Origin: Craspedostauros australis
Lineage: Eukaryota; Bacillariophyta; Bacillariophyceae; Mastogloiales; Achnanthaceae
Length of the DNA stretch: 64,000 bases
NCBI GenBank assembly: GCA_026770025.1
Contig: JAMXDE010000015.1
Span: forward strand, 1,612,001-1,676,000
Direction of reading: 5' to 3'
Shown here: positions 32,401 to 42,294 of the stretch, piece after piece
Numbering within the stretch: position 1 is the first letter of the stretch
Layout: each line of letters begins with the position of its first letter
Notes under the pieces: model-generated
The model's database searches: none
The model's input: the letters and a program-made list of their open reading frames with translations, nothing else
What the model was told of the DNA's origin: nothing
Position numbers and translations under genes: made by a program

Positions 32401-32562
32401 ACGGTGGGCTGCAGGCTTTCTGTCTTCAGCAGCACTGGCGGCGTCATCGTTGTCTTCGTTTTCTTCGTTGTCTTCCTTCTCCATCACGCCATTGCCTTCC
32501 TTGTCATCGCCAGGGCTCCTTGGTGGTGGCTTGCGGTCGTCCATCACGGTGGCGTCTAACAA
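29401..32562 (-). CDS. diatom-type transmembrane LRR protein with two LRR modules
   Basis: 1053 residues. The N-terminal 360 residues are disordered, Ser/Pro/Arg-rich with an acidic stretch (EENEDNDD) and a charged coiled-coil-like segment (about 300-325). RRRRSISFLVALVLAGIGTA (361-380) begins a single membrane segment (about 366-386) with positive residues on the N-side, so the LRR part should be outside. Two homologous ectodomain modules follow: about 415-735 and 743-1053. Each has QYRALDWLAN, ERYALAVLY, a CEW.. cap, five or six LRRs of the plant-like form (TGTLPTEIGxLxxLxxL) and a Cys-rich tail (CSCCSHCCDAMGNCC; CACCTQCCDRDDVC). Diatoms have large families of such proteins, proposed to be receptors. 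No kinase domain is present. The Met at codon 7 is an alternative start. A partial paralogue lies at 63,307. Confidence 0.85.
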   Translation of the reverse strand: MLDATVMDDRKPPPRSPGDDKEGNGVMEKEDNEENEDNDDAASAAEDRKPAAHRREVHIGRDRVRQRRSGGSTRISSAANAGAKAKARAGALRAAGLLSPSEMTPITSGSFSPIGSEQPKSGPPRASVSASVVSPPPPRRPGAVSVPGVDASREDIAASNASNSSNAYAMSQKGGAIPTSLRTTEASIGTRTAGGTGTRKRTKFGYPRGTRTPQRDSNPSRAAMPSRNSVETKEEDDKELLQPTDDPPLTVPIQPGAISAGGNLRPSTDSTFTMDQTGNIDTIATPITAQLAPTEEDVSDRFKERLEKEFAERMETQVQERLRLEQTRIGGGAATNGAVVAAEAVEVTKDDENGNSGSQSRRRRSISFLVALVLAGIGTAIGVALSGDNRSRMTAPTAASIASPSPTFTPQTAEFDRLVNRLAQILEGEPANTGRDVLEDRSTKQYRALDWLANQDTAGIDMMSAPLPELLERYALAVLYYTTGGEATWGNKFNFLTKSSVCEWRDVSADTFGGIVSCDEAGRVTGARFESNFMTGTIPKELFLLEQLTSLYIANNVITGTLPTEIGLLSNLMELHIVFLPMSGPMPTEIGRLVNLKEVQLGSIGFTGTLPSEIGNLQLLQWAQISENSLTGTLPTEVGKMQALVSLLIFRSGFNGTVPVEWGQLTNLRILYIEDTGLQGNLDPIFCSGSHPNLVSFSSDCVATDDGGIPAETTCSCCSHCCDAMGNCCSTETECPILNVEKMNSILTILEPHLQGDPIFTDPLVFNDIESPQYRALDWLANDDLFDLDLANTADEVVVERYALAVLYIATVMNGPWNTTAPVMSPSSVCEWWNGEEGIQCDAEGCVTSIMLSDSNVDTDQLPSEIALFENLTIFDCSDNYISGFLPTEIGKLAWLEELKLSSNDIFGAIPTEYGDLSSLRLLDLSLNFFKEEIPSELGRLLALEKLYLDDNELTGALPSEIGDLSQLVSVAVSGNSINGEVPPQWENLTNLYSLELENNSITGNLTKVFCDGSSQLVRFVSDCKEPDAGILPPETECACCTQCCDRDDVCIP

Positions 32563-33594
32563 GTGGAGTTGAGTCGAGCGAAGTGGAGTTCTGCCCTTCG
32601 TCGTTTATGCTGGAGGTCGTCAACGTCGTTGTTGTTGTCGTTGTTGTTGTTGTGGGATGAAGAGTCCTCTCGCCTCAGGTATGTTGGAGTGTCAACCAAG
32701 TGCGATCTGCAGAGAGTTTTCGAGGCACTTTGAACAGGCTTCGCTGGTTTTGTGAAGGATTTTGGAGAATTCTGTGTTTTGTGTGTTGTTGTTTCGTCCT
32801 TCCATGTTTGTGCTGTGTCAACTGGTCTTGACCCGAACATCACCTGTACCCAGAAGTTGTTCGTGGCGTCAACAGGTTGCACTCGAGCAGTGAGATCGAC
32901 AAGTTGAAACACGATAGGACACGAAGAGAAGTGTCACAGGGAATCGTCGTGAAAGTCACAAAAAAGCAATTGAAGTTCACTAAAGAACAGACAACTATCC
33001 ATTTAGTGTGTCCAATGTCGTTGCTTGAAATTCACTTTTGGCGCGAAATCTTCCAACTTCGACAACAGGAAAATCCTCCTTTCTCTTTTCCTCCCTTTTC
33101 CATTCACGGATCATCACTGACTCAAATTGCACGATTGACTCGATCCAAGCCGTCCTGGGAACAATGTGCTCCCCTGAATCCTTGTATTGCAACTTGTCTT
33201 GATTCCCTTGTCAGCTATGACACCTACTTTCACTCCACAGCCTGTTGGCAAGTTCCGCTCACGGTAACCTACGATCGTGGAAGATGGTGGTGGTTGATAG
33301 TCGTTCGTTTGCTATTTCATTAGTTGGTTACTCCGATCCTCTTGGTGTACACCAGTTCTCTTGCCCGATGCTCTCAGCGCTTCAATCTGTTTCGTAGATT
33401 CGGTCTCCGACTATGAGTCAGTACAAGAGGTGCTCTCTTGCTTCTCTCTGTATTCTCTCTCTCTGTCTCAGCATCGTGTGCTCATACTACACGATACTCC
33501 GTGTTCGATGCGTACTCCGCATTCAACACTCCGTTCATTCAGTACTCGCTCCTACTCCGTGAGTACTTACCATTTGAAGTTCACCTTCTGTATC
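32563..33594. other. upstream region of the LRR gene
   Basis: GTT/GTC-rich DNA at about 32,620-32,655 lies close to the LRR start and may be leader or promoter. CT-rich DNA occurs at 33,430-33,470. The last six bases before Copia A are TGTATC, its target duplication. No coding frame is supported. Confidence 0.45.
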
Positions 33595-34390
33595 TGTTGG
33601 AAATCCGGGGTTATAGATATAGTCTAATGCTTATTAAACTGTACCGTTTCAGAACTGTGAGAACAACACACTCATTTCTCAAATCGTCAACTCGTTTGCC
33701 CATGATGATGTTGATGGCCTCCTGTAGTTGCCCCTCACAATCATCATTGCAGTCTCTCTCTCTCTGTCATGCCCATTTCATTGCTCATAACATGTGCATT
33801 TCACCATGCTCGTCCTGCTGAGATATCAGTCTACACTCCTGAGGTGCATGCATGCTGATGCTTGATTCATTCTCTTCTCATCAGGCATCCATCACTCATT
33901 CAGTACACTCTTCCGTGTTGTTCACTCACTCCTCTCACATGCTCACCGACAATCACACTTGCTCAGAACATGGAGTTCTGGCACGATCAGTCCAGTCCTT
34001 CGATGTTGTTCCAGTCCGCGCTTTGTTCTTCTTCGCTGGTTCTCTATTGGTCACGTAATCATGTTCTGGGTTCCGAGCGATTCAGTCCGTGATTGCGTCC
34101 TTGCATAGATGTTTCAAGTTAACCGGTCAACCCTCATGCTTGGAACACTTCGGTGTTCCAGTCTCCTTTTTACATCCATCGTTCGCCATACCAGTTCGTC
34201 AATCCACTAAAACCATGTCTCACGATTAGTCTGTCCGTCGTCCGTCATACTCTTGACACACAGAGGAGGAGGTCCACAATAGACTTGGGAGCGTGTCCGA
34301 CTTTGATAGATCGGTGAGTCTAATTTTGGTATTATGGGAGGTGCGGCAATCTAGGATAATACGACATAGTCGCACCCTCGATTCCTGACA
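33595..34390 (-). repeat. Copia A 3' LTR
   Basis: Reads TGTTGGAAATCC...CCTGACA on the plus strand. Contains a hairpin GGAACAC-TTCG-GTGTTCC at about 34,142-34,159. The 3' end block (GGGAGGTGCGGCAATC...GACATAGTCG) is shared with the Copia B and solo LTRs. Confidence 0.95.
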
Positions 34391-34400
34391 CCCTTCCATT
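34391..34400 (-). other. Copia A polypurine tract
   Basis: The minus strand reads AATGGAAGGG ending directly at the 3' LTR. The same tract adjoins the Copia B 3' LTR. It should prime plus-strand DNA synthesis. Confidence 0.75.
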
Positions 34401-34461
34401 GTCGCATCGACATCATACCATAGACTCCACACTCCATCACTCTCTTGCACCACCATCCCTC

Positions 34462-37400
34462 TCACTCTTCTCGGTCCACTGCTGACCGAGGCTGGATGAT
34501 ATCTCCCTTGTGTCTGTCGTAGATCTCCTTCTTCGTGTTCTTGGTGAAGCCGTCAGCGATGTTGTCTTCTGAACGTACGAACCGGGCTCTGGCCTCTTTG
34601 TTCGCAATCAGCTCTCGGATGAAGTGGTGTCGGATATCGATGTGTCTGGTTCTGGCCGATGTAGATGGGTTGGAAGCGATGAAGATTGCTCCCACGTTGT
34701 CAACCATCACGTCTGTCGGCCTGTGCATCTCCAACCCGATGTCACTCATCAATTGCGTCAGGAAGCGGATCTCCTTGCCTGCTTCCGACAGTGCAACGTA
34801 CTCTGCCTCCGTTGAGCTCAGCGTCACGCTGCGTTGTGCCTTCGATCTCCAGATGATAGGCACTCCCTGTAGTAGGACGAGGTGTCCTCCCACACTGATG
34901 CGATTGTCCTTGTCACCAGCGAACTCGCTGTCGGTATACACCACAATCTTCCATGCATCGTTCTCCAAGGGTTTCGGTCTCATCTTCAGACCGTACTCTC
35001 TCGTATCCGACACGAACTTCATGACTCTCAGCATCTCCTTGTATGCTGCGGCTGTTGGTCCGTCCAACACCTTGGTCAGTTCTCGCACTGCATTGGCGAT
35101 GTCGGGTCGTGAGTGTTTCACCAGGTATAGCAGCATCCCCACTCCGCTTCGGTAGTTGCTGTGTCGCTGCTTGTCGACCTTTGGTGAGTCACTCTCTCTC
35201 TGGATGCCTTGTCCTGGCGTCCCTGGTGTACCGTATCGTTGCAGCTTCATCACATCGTCCTTGAAAGTGCTGACGATGTTATTGATGATGTGCGGTTGGT
35301 TCACCCAGCAATTGGTCTCGTCGTGGTTGAAGTTGATCTTGCAACTGAGATAGTCTTCGAGATCTTCCTCCACCTTGATACCGAATCGCTTTGCCTTGAT
35401 GTCCCCCACGAGGTTCTTCAGCTCCTGTTCATCCCCGATGCACAGGCAGTCGTCGACGTAGGTTCCGATCAGTAGCATTCTCCCTTCCTGATTCCGGATC
35501 AGGAGGCATGGATCCACCTTGCTCTGTCTGAATCCCATTTCGATCAGGATGTCGACCAGCTTCTTATTCCACTGCCTGGCGCTCTGCACGAGCCCATAGA
35601 TCGTCTTCTTGAGCAGCAAGCATTCGTCGGCCTCGTGCCTCATGCCTTTCGGGCATTGCATGTAGATCTCCTCTTCGAGATCCCCATGCAAGAACGCTGT
35701 CTCGAAGTCGATGATGATGCAGTCCATTCGAAGAAGCATCTTCATGGTTAGCATCACTCGGTAGGTAGCGTCGTGGATCACCGGTGCATGGTGCGCTGAG
35801 AAGTCGACTCCTGCAATCTGGGAGTACCCACATGCAACCAGTCGGGCGCGGAACACGCCGTTCCTCTTCTCCTTGAACACCCACTTGGTCTTCACGCATC
35901 GTCGATCGTATGGCATCTCGCTCTTCTTGATCTTCTGCCATACTCCTCTTCTGGCCATGTCGGTGAACTCCTTGTTGATAGCTCCACGCCACTTCTCTCT
36001 CTTCTCGGGATCAGCATGATCCCAGCACTCCTTGAACGTCGTTGGATCCAACATCACAGCTGTGTTGGCTTGTTCGGACCATTCACCATTCCGTTCGTTC
36101 TCAACATCCTGACTCGCAGCGATGAAGTCGATAAGTCTCATCCTCCCTTGGGTAGTATCGATCATCATGCCGGCGACGTCCCTGTTGAACATCGACCCAT
36201 CTGTGTGGAAGCTGGGCCCTCCAGTAGCCGCGGGGACTATCATCGTCTCCTGCGCAGTGTCGTAGCCATCCTCATCCCTTGATGCTGATGCTTCGCCTGC
36301 CTCCGATTCCGAATCCGATTCTGATTCTCGTTCCCTCTCCTCTTGGGGAATCGGTGAGTTGTTATAGCCAGCCAGGCTACTCACCATTCTCGGTACGCGC
36401 GCCAATGGTCTCATGGGAGTGCGTGCATTCGATTGCTCAGTAGCCAAATCGATCTGCCCCGCACGGTCGTTGTCCCTTCCGGTTTCATCGTCCTTATCGT
36501 TGATCGATGGTTCTTCCCCTTGGGTAGGTAGCAAATTATCTTGCTCGTGAGCGGTGTCGTCTGTGTTTCTTGTTGTGTGTCCGGCTCTTCCGCTCCTCTC
36601 TGCGACGCCGATCTTCGCACTCCTTGCGATGTTCGAGCTTCGCCCCCAAGTCACTCTCTTTCTCTGGAATGCATCTCCAGTGTCAGAGTCGTCGTCTTCC
36701 AGATCATGTATCATCGATCTGTTGGCATTCTCAACACCCTTGAATTGCCCATACGACTGGTTCATCCATGTCACATCTCGCGTGATTAGGATCCTTGCCG
36801 TTGCGAGGTTCATCATTCGGTATACACCGCTCGCATGTGATTGTCCGTATCCGACGAACATAGCAGGCTTGGACCGGTCGTCCAGTTTTGCCTTGATCAC
36901 TCGGCCTCCGATGAACACCATGCCAATCTCGCCGAACAAACGCAGTCCGTCCACGTATGTGGGTGTCTGCCCATTGAATAGCACGCAAGCCGGTTCTCTC
37001 GACTTCGTTCCGATGATGTTCTCGAGTTGCGTCGCTGTTCTTGCTGCTTCAGCCCATAGCTTTCCTCGTAGGTGCTTTGGTAGGTGGGTCTGATTGAGCA
37101 TCGCCCTGACCTTTCCGTATAGCACGGCGAACTTTCGTTCCACGCGACCATTCTGCTGTGGAGTTGAAGCTGCCGTGTATTCGAACGTCGGGCCGAATCC
37201 CTCCTTGAGTAGCTGCGCCTCTGCGCTGTAGTTCTCGCCTGCGTTGTCACATCTGATATTCTTGACAGTCACGTTCTGATTCGCCTTGAGCCATCTCAAG
37301 AGCGACATCATCCTCGATCCCACTTCACTCTTCTCTTTGATGAAGTAGCTCCAGCAGTAGTCGCTGTAGTCGTCGATGATCAGGAGCCAGAATTTTCCGC

Positions 37401-40266
37401 GACCAAAACTGTACGTCTGGACACTGGAAGTATCCATGAACAGCCGTTCGCCAACTCTGCTCGCCTTCGCCAGTGACATTTTCGACAAACATTTTTGTCG
37501 AGATTTGCCGATTGCACAGTCCTCACATGGATTCATTCGTCCTATGACATTCCATCCGTATCGCGCAGCAGTGCGCGAGATAGTGTAAGTGTCAACGTGG
37601 CCTAACATTTTATGGATTTGATTGATGTCGACCGCCTTGCCGGTGGACACACCAATGTTTGCCATCTCATGTTCGGCTGGGACCGCCACCATGTTCACGC
37701 CGGAAACGAATCCGCTGTGAGTCGCCATGATGCGGTCGAAACGGATGCGCAGTCCGTTCTTCTCGAGAGCCATCACCACACCCTTGTTGCTGATGTCGAA
37801 TCCGCTTTCGAGTGCCTTCGTGATGCTCAGGAGATTGACCCAAAGCTTGGGGACGAACTTGACCGCCTTGAGGATGATGATGACTTCCGAGCCATCCTTC
37901 TGCATCACCTTCATGCGTTTGTCGCCCACCTTCGTTGCTTTGAGGTAGCGTCCGCTTCCCACCTTGACTGCAAAGCTCGCGAGGCGCACATTCGTCATGC
38001 CCTCGTCGCTGTTAGTGAGGTGGCAGGATGCTCCCGAGTCGCCAAGCCAGGTGTTTGCCTCGTGGCAATCTGGCGCGATGGTCTTCTTGCGTTCGCCGGC
38101 GTCGTACATGTCGCCGATCACCATGGCTAGCTCATGCGCATGGTGGTACCCGTAGATGGGCAACTCGTCGAACATGTGCCCGTCGCGCACGCCGTTGTCC
38201 GATGGATGGTGAATCCAGAGCAGGCGATCCGCGGCCATGGCGCTCATACGCGAGATCAGGTTCTTCGGGAGTGGCGGGAGACGATTCTCCTCAAGCAAAT
38301 CGTTGATGTCGATTGCCTTGCTCGCCACGTCGTATGCTCCGATCACGCCGATGGTCATCAGCATGAAGTACACACTCCGCACTTCCATGCGGTTCTCGTC
38401 GATGCCTTGGTATGCCTCCATCGCGTCATAGCAGATGAGCGAGAGGTCGGAACGAACATCGTTCGCAGGCATCACGTTGGACAGCGAGCATCTCACCGCA
38501 TAAGGAGGGCTGTCGCTTCCAAGGATTTGGCGCCGTTGGAGCTTCTCGGCTGGTGTCACAGGCACGTCTCCCTTTGGTCCTCCTGGGATGAGGATCAAGA
38601 ATGGGCAGAACGGGCAGTCAACACACCACGAGAACAAAGGCCCTTTGGTCAGGCACAGTGGGCACCACGCGTTGTCGTTGTCGCGCCGAGACGCAGTCTC
38701 GATCAATCCGTCCAAGTAGGAGCGGATGGGGCGCACGTTGTAGACCGGCTCTGGTCGCCTTGCTGAGGCCGTCGCGTGGAGGTCGATGCCGGGCATCGCG
38801 ATCTCGTTGCTTTCGGTTTTGTCAGCTTCGCTCTCATCAGACGAGAACAAGTTGTCGCTCATCATGCGATCCGCGTCGACTTGCGGTCCGTAGTAACCGT
38901 AGTCGTTCGGGCTGCGGATCCCAACCACTTCGATCGATCCCTCGTCGTTGTTGTTGTTGGTTCCGTTGTAGAACCCTGCAGGCAAGTCTCCGTCGACGAC
39001 CATGAGAGCCATGTCCTCCATGAGGTTTTCGATGTTGCTCTCCGTGTCGTGGATGCGTGTTGTCACGATTTCGTGGTCGGTGAGAATTTGTTTTTCGCTC
39101 ACATTTTTGGTGTTGCGCGCGATTTCTCCGTCCTCCGCGATTTCGTGACACAACATCACATCATCGACGCTGACCAGCGCGACGTCGTCCATGCCGTCCA
39201 TCCCGTCGGTAGCCACATTGGCTGAATCTGCGTCCTTCATTGCAGCTCTCAACTTGAAGCATTGCACGATCTTGTGGCCTGTCTTGCCACAGAACTTGCA
39301 CTTGCCGTTGAAGCCTCCGGCGCTGAAGTTGCCGTTGTTGCGGTTGCCATTGCCGCGGTTGCCGTTCTTCTTGGCGCCACCGCCTTGCTTGCCGTTGCCG
39401 CTCTTGGTTGGGGAGCGACAGTCCGCCTTCTTGTGCCCGTAGACGCCACAGTTGCGACAGTTGCCCTTGAACCCGCCGATCGCGGCCAAGGCCATCTCCT
39501 CCTTGCCATGGTTGCCTCCTTCGCGCTTAGAACCATGTTTGGTATGGTGGCGGTCGTAGGTGAGGCACACGGCCTCGCGGATGTCTTCAACTGTCATCTT
39601 GTCTTCTTTGCCTGCAAATTTGAGCTCTATGAGCTTCACGTCCATCTCGTAGTCTCTCCCGAGAGCGTTGAGCACAAGCATGTTGTATTGCTCGGCGTCC
39701 ATTTTCACGCCAGCACTCTCCAAACGGTTGCGGAGCACCTCCATGTCGGTGAGGAACGAATCAGGGCGCTCACCCTTCTTCAACCGCATTCCGTTGAGTT
39801 GAGCCAACAACTGCGCCTTCACTGGTGCAGTACGTTGCTCGTAGATGCGCTCGAGCGCCTTCCACGCCTTGCGTGGGTCACCTGCCTCGTAGGTACCGCT
39901 CTTGCATCCCAGCACAGCCATGAAGGCAACATTGCCTTCCGGAGTTTCATGGTTAATCGCCATGGTCAGTTCTTCAAACGCGTACTTCGCCAACGCCTTA
40001 CGGTACTCAGCCTTCTCCTTGTAGGACATGACTGATACCTTCTTGGGTTCCCCCGTACCCGAGTCTCCGCCCGTCGTCGGGGCAAGACCGGATGGTCCGA
40101 GAGGTTCATCCTTCACCACCACGGCATCCGCAGCTTGGAGGTAAAAGTTCCCGTAGCCCTTGCGTTCAGCGCGGGTGAGGAACTTAGCGCTCCATGCATT
40201 CCAGTTGGACTTCTTTCCGTCGAACACGATGGGGTAACGATCGGACTTGCCAAAGAGGGAACTCAT
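34462..40266 (-). CDS. Copia A gag-pol polyprotein
   Basis: 1,934 residues from the Met at 40,266, chosen because it aligns with the Copia B start (MSSLFGKSDRY against MTSFLGKTDRY); the frame is open 23 codons further. Order: gag (1-265); two CCHC zinc knuckles (270-283 CRNCGVYGHKKADC; 323-336 CKFCGKTGHKIVQC); an extra region of about 400 residues with WCPLC...CVDC (Cys at 535, 538, 548, 551); protease DSGA (743-746); integrase with H885, H890, C914, C917 and catalytic D945, D1007, E1043; RT with YVDD (1603-1606); RNase H with D1779, E1821, D1856, D1877. It copies element RNA to DNA and integrates it. Single-frame gag-pol is typical of Ty1/copia. The extra Cys region is not standard. Confidence 0.95.
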   Translation of the reverse strand: MSSLFGKSDRYPIVFDGKKSNWNAWSAKFLTRAERKGYGNFYLQAADAVVVKDEPLGPSGLAPTTGGDSGTGEPKKVSVMSYKEKAEYRKALAKYAFEELTMAINHETPEGNVAFMAVLGCKSGTYEAGDPRKAWKALERIYEQRTAPVKAQLLAQLNGMRLKKGERPDSFLTDMEVLRNRLESAGVKMDAEQYNMLVLNALGRDYEMDVKLIELKFAGKEDKMTVEDIREAVCLTYDRHHTKHGSKREGGNHGKEEMALAAIGGFKGNCRNCGVYGHKKADCRSPTKSGNGKQGGGAKKNGNRGNGNRNNGNFSAGGFNGKCKFCGKTGHKIVQCFKLRAAMKDADSANVATDGMDGMDDVALVSVDDVMLCHEIAEDGEIARNTKNVSEKQILTDHEIVTTRIHDTESNIENLMEDMALMVVDGDLPAGFYNGTNNNNDEGSIEVVGIRSPNDYGYYGPQVDADRMMSDNLFSSDESEADKTESNEIAMPGIDLHATASARRPEPVYNVRPIRSYLDGLIETASRRDNDNAWCPLCLTKGPLFSWCVDCPFCPFLILIPGGPKGDVPVTPAEKLQRRQILGSDSPPYAVRCSLSNVMPANDVRSDLSLICYDAMEAYQGIDENRMEVRSVYFMLMTIGVIGAYDVASKAIDINDLLEENRLPPLPKNLISRMSAMAADRLLWIHHPSDNGVRDGHMFDELPIYGYHHAHELAMVIGDMYDAGERKKTIAPDCHEANTWLGDSGASCHLTNSDEGMTNVRLASFAVKVGSGRYLKATKVGDKRMKVMQKDGSEVIIILKAVKFVPKLWVNLLSITKALESGFDISNKGVVMALEKNGLRIRFDRIMATHSGFVSGVNMVAVPAEHEMANIGVSTGKAVDINQIHKMLGHVDTYTISRTAARYGWNVIGRMNPCEDCAIGKSRQKCLSKMSLAKASRVGERLFMDTSSVQTYSFGRGKFWLLIIDDYSDYCWSYFIKEKSEVGSRMMSLLRWLKANQNVTVKNIRCDNAGENYSAEAQLLKEGFGPTFEYTAASTPQQNGRVERKFAVLYGKVRAMLNQTHLPKHLRGKLWAEAARTATQLENIIGTKSREPACVLFNGQTPTYVDGLRLFGEIGMVFIGGRVIKAKLDDRSKPAMFVGYGQSHASGVYRMMNLATARILITRDVTWMNQSYGQFKGVENANRSMIHDLEDDDSDTGDAFQRKRVTWGRSSNIARSAKIGVAERSGRAGHTTRNTDDTAHEQDNLLPTQGEEPSINDKDDETGRDNDRAGQIDLATEQSNARTPMRPLARVPRMVSSLAGYNNSPIPQEERERESESDSESEAGEASASRDEDGYDTAQETMIVPAATGGPSFHTDGSMFNRDVAGMMIDTTQGRMRLIDFIAASQDVENERNGEWSEQANTAVMLDPTTFKECWDHADPEKREKWRGAINKEFTDMARRGVWQKIKKSEMPYDRRCVKTKWVFKEKRNGVFRARLVACGYSQIAGVDFSAHHAPVIHDATYRVMLTMKMLLRMDCIIIDFETAFLHGDLEEEIYMQCPKGMRHEADECLLLKKTIYGLVQSARQWNKKLVDILIEMGFRQSKVDPCLLIRNQEGRMLLIGTYVDDCLCIGDEQELKNLVGDIKAKRFGIKVEEDLEDYLSCKINFNHDETNCWVNQPHIINNIVSTFKDDVMKLQRYGTPGTPGQGIQRESDSPKVDKQRHSNYRSGVGMLLYLVKHSRPDIANAVRELTKVLDGPTAAAYKEMLRVMKFVSDTREYGLKMRPKPLENDAWKIVVYTDSEFAGDKDNRISVGGHLVLLQGVPIIWRSKAQRSVTLSSTEAEYVALSEAGKEIRFLTQLMSDIGLEMHRPTDVMVDNVGAIFIASNPSTSARTRHIDIRHHFIRELIANKEARARFVRSEDNIADGFTKNTKKEIYDRHKGDIIQPRSAVDREE

Positions 40267-40341
40267 GATGATGGTGGTGATAAGGGTGATGGCGAGTGTT
40301 GCTGTGCTGATGGTAGTAGAAACGTAGGATTTCAATCGTAA

Positions 40342-40353
40342 CGTTTCGAAACG
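40342..40353 (-). promoter_or_regulatory. palindrome at the expected primer-binding position, Copia A
   Basis: CGTTTCGAAACG, a perfect 12-bp palindrome, sits where the primer-binding site should be, adjoining the 5' LTR. The following bases (TTACGATTG on the minus strand) are also shared with Copia B. No TGG-type site complementary to a tRNA 3' end is present. Confidence 0.6.
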
Positions 40354-41149
40354 TGTTGGAAATCCGGGGTTATAGATATAGTCTAATGCTTATTAAACTG
40401 TACCGTTTCAGAACTGTGAGAACAACACACTCATTTCTCAAATCGTCAACTCGTTTGCCCATGATGATGTTGATGGCCTCCTGTAGTTGCCCCTCACAAT
40501 CATCATTGCAGTCTCTCTCTCTCTGTCATGCCCATTTCATTGCTCATAACATGTGCATTTCACCATGCTCGTCCTGCTGAGATATCAGTCTACACTCCTG
40601 AGGTGCATGCATGCTGATGCTTGATTCATTCTCTTCTCATCAGGCATCCATCACTCATTCAGTACACTCTTCCGTGTTGTTCACTCACTCCTCTCACATG
40701 CTCACCGACAATCACACTTGCTCAGAACATGGAGTTCTGGCACGATCAGTCCAGTCCTTCGATGTTGTTCCAGTCCGCGCTTTGTTCTTCTTCGCTGGTT
40801 CTCTATTGGTCACGTAATCATGTTCTGGGTTCCGAGCGATTCAGTCCGTGATTGCGTCCTTGCATAGATGTTTCAAGTTAACCGGTCAACCCTCATGCTT
40901 GGAACACTTCGGTGTTCCAGTCTCCTTTTTACATCCATCGTTCGCCATACCAGTTCGTCAATCCACTAAAACCATGTCTCACGATTAGTCTGTCCGTCGT
41001 CCGTCATACTCTTGACACACAGAGGAGGAGGTCCACAATAGACTTGGGAGCGTGTCCGACTTTGATAGATCGGTGAGTCTAATTTTGGTATTATGGGAGG
41101 TGCGGCAATCTAGGATAATACGACATAGTCGCACCCTCGATTCCTGACA
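40354..41149 (-). repeat. Copia A 5' LTR
   Basis: 796 bp, same length as the 3' LTR, offset 6,759 bp, no mismatch found on reading. Both encode the same incidental frames. Should carry the element's promoter. Confidence 0.95.
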
Positions 41150-41480
41150 TGTATCCATGATGCTGATCCTCTTTGGTCATCGGATCTTCGCCTCCTGCTC
41201 TGACTTGGAGACAGATGTCGACGTGGTGACACGATGACATCCTGTCGACGTCAGTAGGCGTCCTTCTGCTCTCCAGATGTCACGTTCCATTGGTGATGCA
41301 GCAGTCTGTCGGATGATATCGTCATCTGAGGTTTAGTTGGGAAGTACCTTGAGATTCTCTTGGTACCATTGATGGATGGACGGACGATCTTCTAATTCTC
41401 TCAGAAATCGTTATTTGCAAATTTCCTCCAGAAATCTTGCTCTTTTTCGTGTGTTCCATTTCCGCTGTAATTCTGACGAA
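41150..41480. other. remnant DNA between Copia A and the old CoDi element
   Basis: Begins with the TGTATC target duplication of Copia A. The RNase H part of the old element is expected here in the minus orientation but is not recognisable, so the element is truncated or too decayed. Direct repeats of GTCGACGT occur near 41,215-41,250. Confidence 0.4.
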
Positions 41481-42294
41481 TCACAGCATACTATCGACAC
41501 GAATGTAGTTATACCGTCCAAATGCGTATGAGAGAATAGCAGGTGAACGATGCACATATACACGTACATCTCGACATATACTCACATGTACATCTCGACA
41601 ATTGTGGTCGGTGAGGTATTTCGTGACGATCTTGAGAGCGGATTTGATGTATTCTTGTGAACCCATGCTCCATTTGGGTTGGGACGTGACGGGTCGGCAG
41701 TGAGGTGAAATTGTGAGATGGTCGATCCAAGATATGTTGTTGGAGGGCCAATGGAACTCGGTTTGAGGAAGAAGTGTGAGTCAATCGCATCAAGGATGCG
41801 TCGCAGTTGTTTGGATACAGCCAGGATGTCATCGGTGTACACGAGCACGTATTCGTAATATTCTGACCCATCGCTCGCAACAGCAGGCTTCATCCAGACG
41901 TCGCTGTCAGCACGACAGGATGTGAATCCCAACGAATCGCGCAATGTCTCGACCAGGTGTGCTCTCCATGCTGCTCCACTTGATTTCAATCCGTACAGGG
42001 CCCGACAAATGATGGCGATCTTTCCCTGATCGGATCCGAACTCCGGACCGCATCGTGTGTATATGCGTTCCCAACATGGAGCATTGAGGTATGCATTCTG
42101 AACATCTGCGGCAAGGATGTCCAAGTCATTGAGTGCAGCAATCAAAAACGCAATGCGTACGCTTTCGCGTGACACCACACTAGCGTATGTAATGGTTGCA
42201 GGTGCTTCCGTCATGTGTCCCCCAGCGACAAGTCGCGCTTTTCTTGTGAGGTCCACCTTGACAGCGAATATCATGTGGCATTCCATGTATTGGT
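41481..42294 (-). pseudogene. old CoDi element: RT domain
   Basis: Reads CHMIFAVKVDLTRKARLVAGGHMT, SVVSRESVRIAFLIAAL, LAADVQNAYLNAP (first catalytic Asp) and VLVYTDDILAVSKQ (YTDD catalytic pair), followed by a C-terminal RT segment. A frameshift near 41,660 moves the reading into MGSQEYIKSALKIVTKYL, which is the expected next segment, then a stop at 41,481. RNase H is not seen. Confidence 0.8.

Larger units (their letters stand above)
33595..41149 (-). mobile_element. Copia A, complete Ty1/copia retrotransposon
   Basis: 7,555 bp. LTRs at 33,595-34,390 and 40,354-41,149, both 796 bp, with no difference seen between them. Target duplication TGTATC on both sides (33,589-33,594 and 41,150-41,155). 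One long gag-pol frame on the minus strand is uninterrupted. The polypurine tract AATGGAAGGG lies directly next to the 34,390 LTR edge. Identical LTRs and an open frame indicate a very recent, possibly active element. It shares its family with Copia B. Confidence 0.95.

Noticed and set aside
33852-34092. Small plus-strand ORFs repeated at 40,611-40,851
   Set aside because: They are identical only because they lie in the two Copia A LTRs; no coding features.
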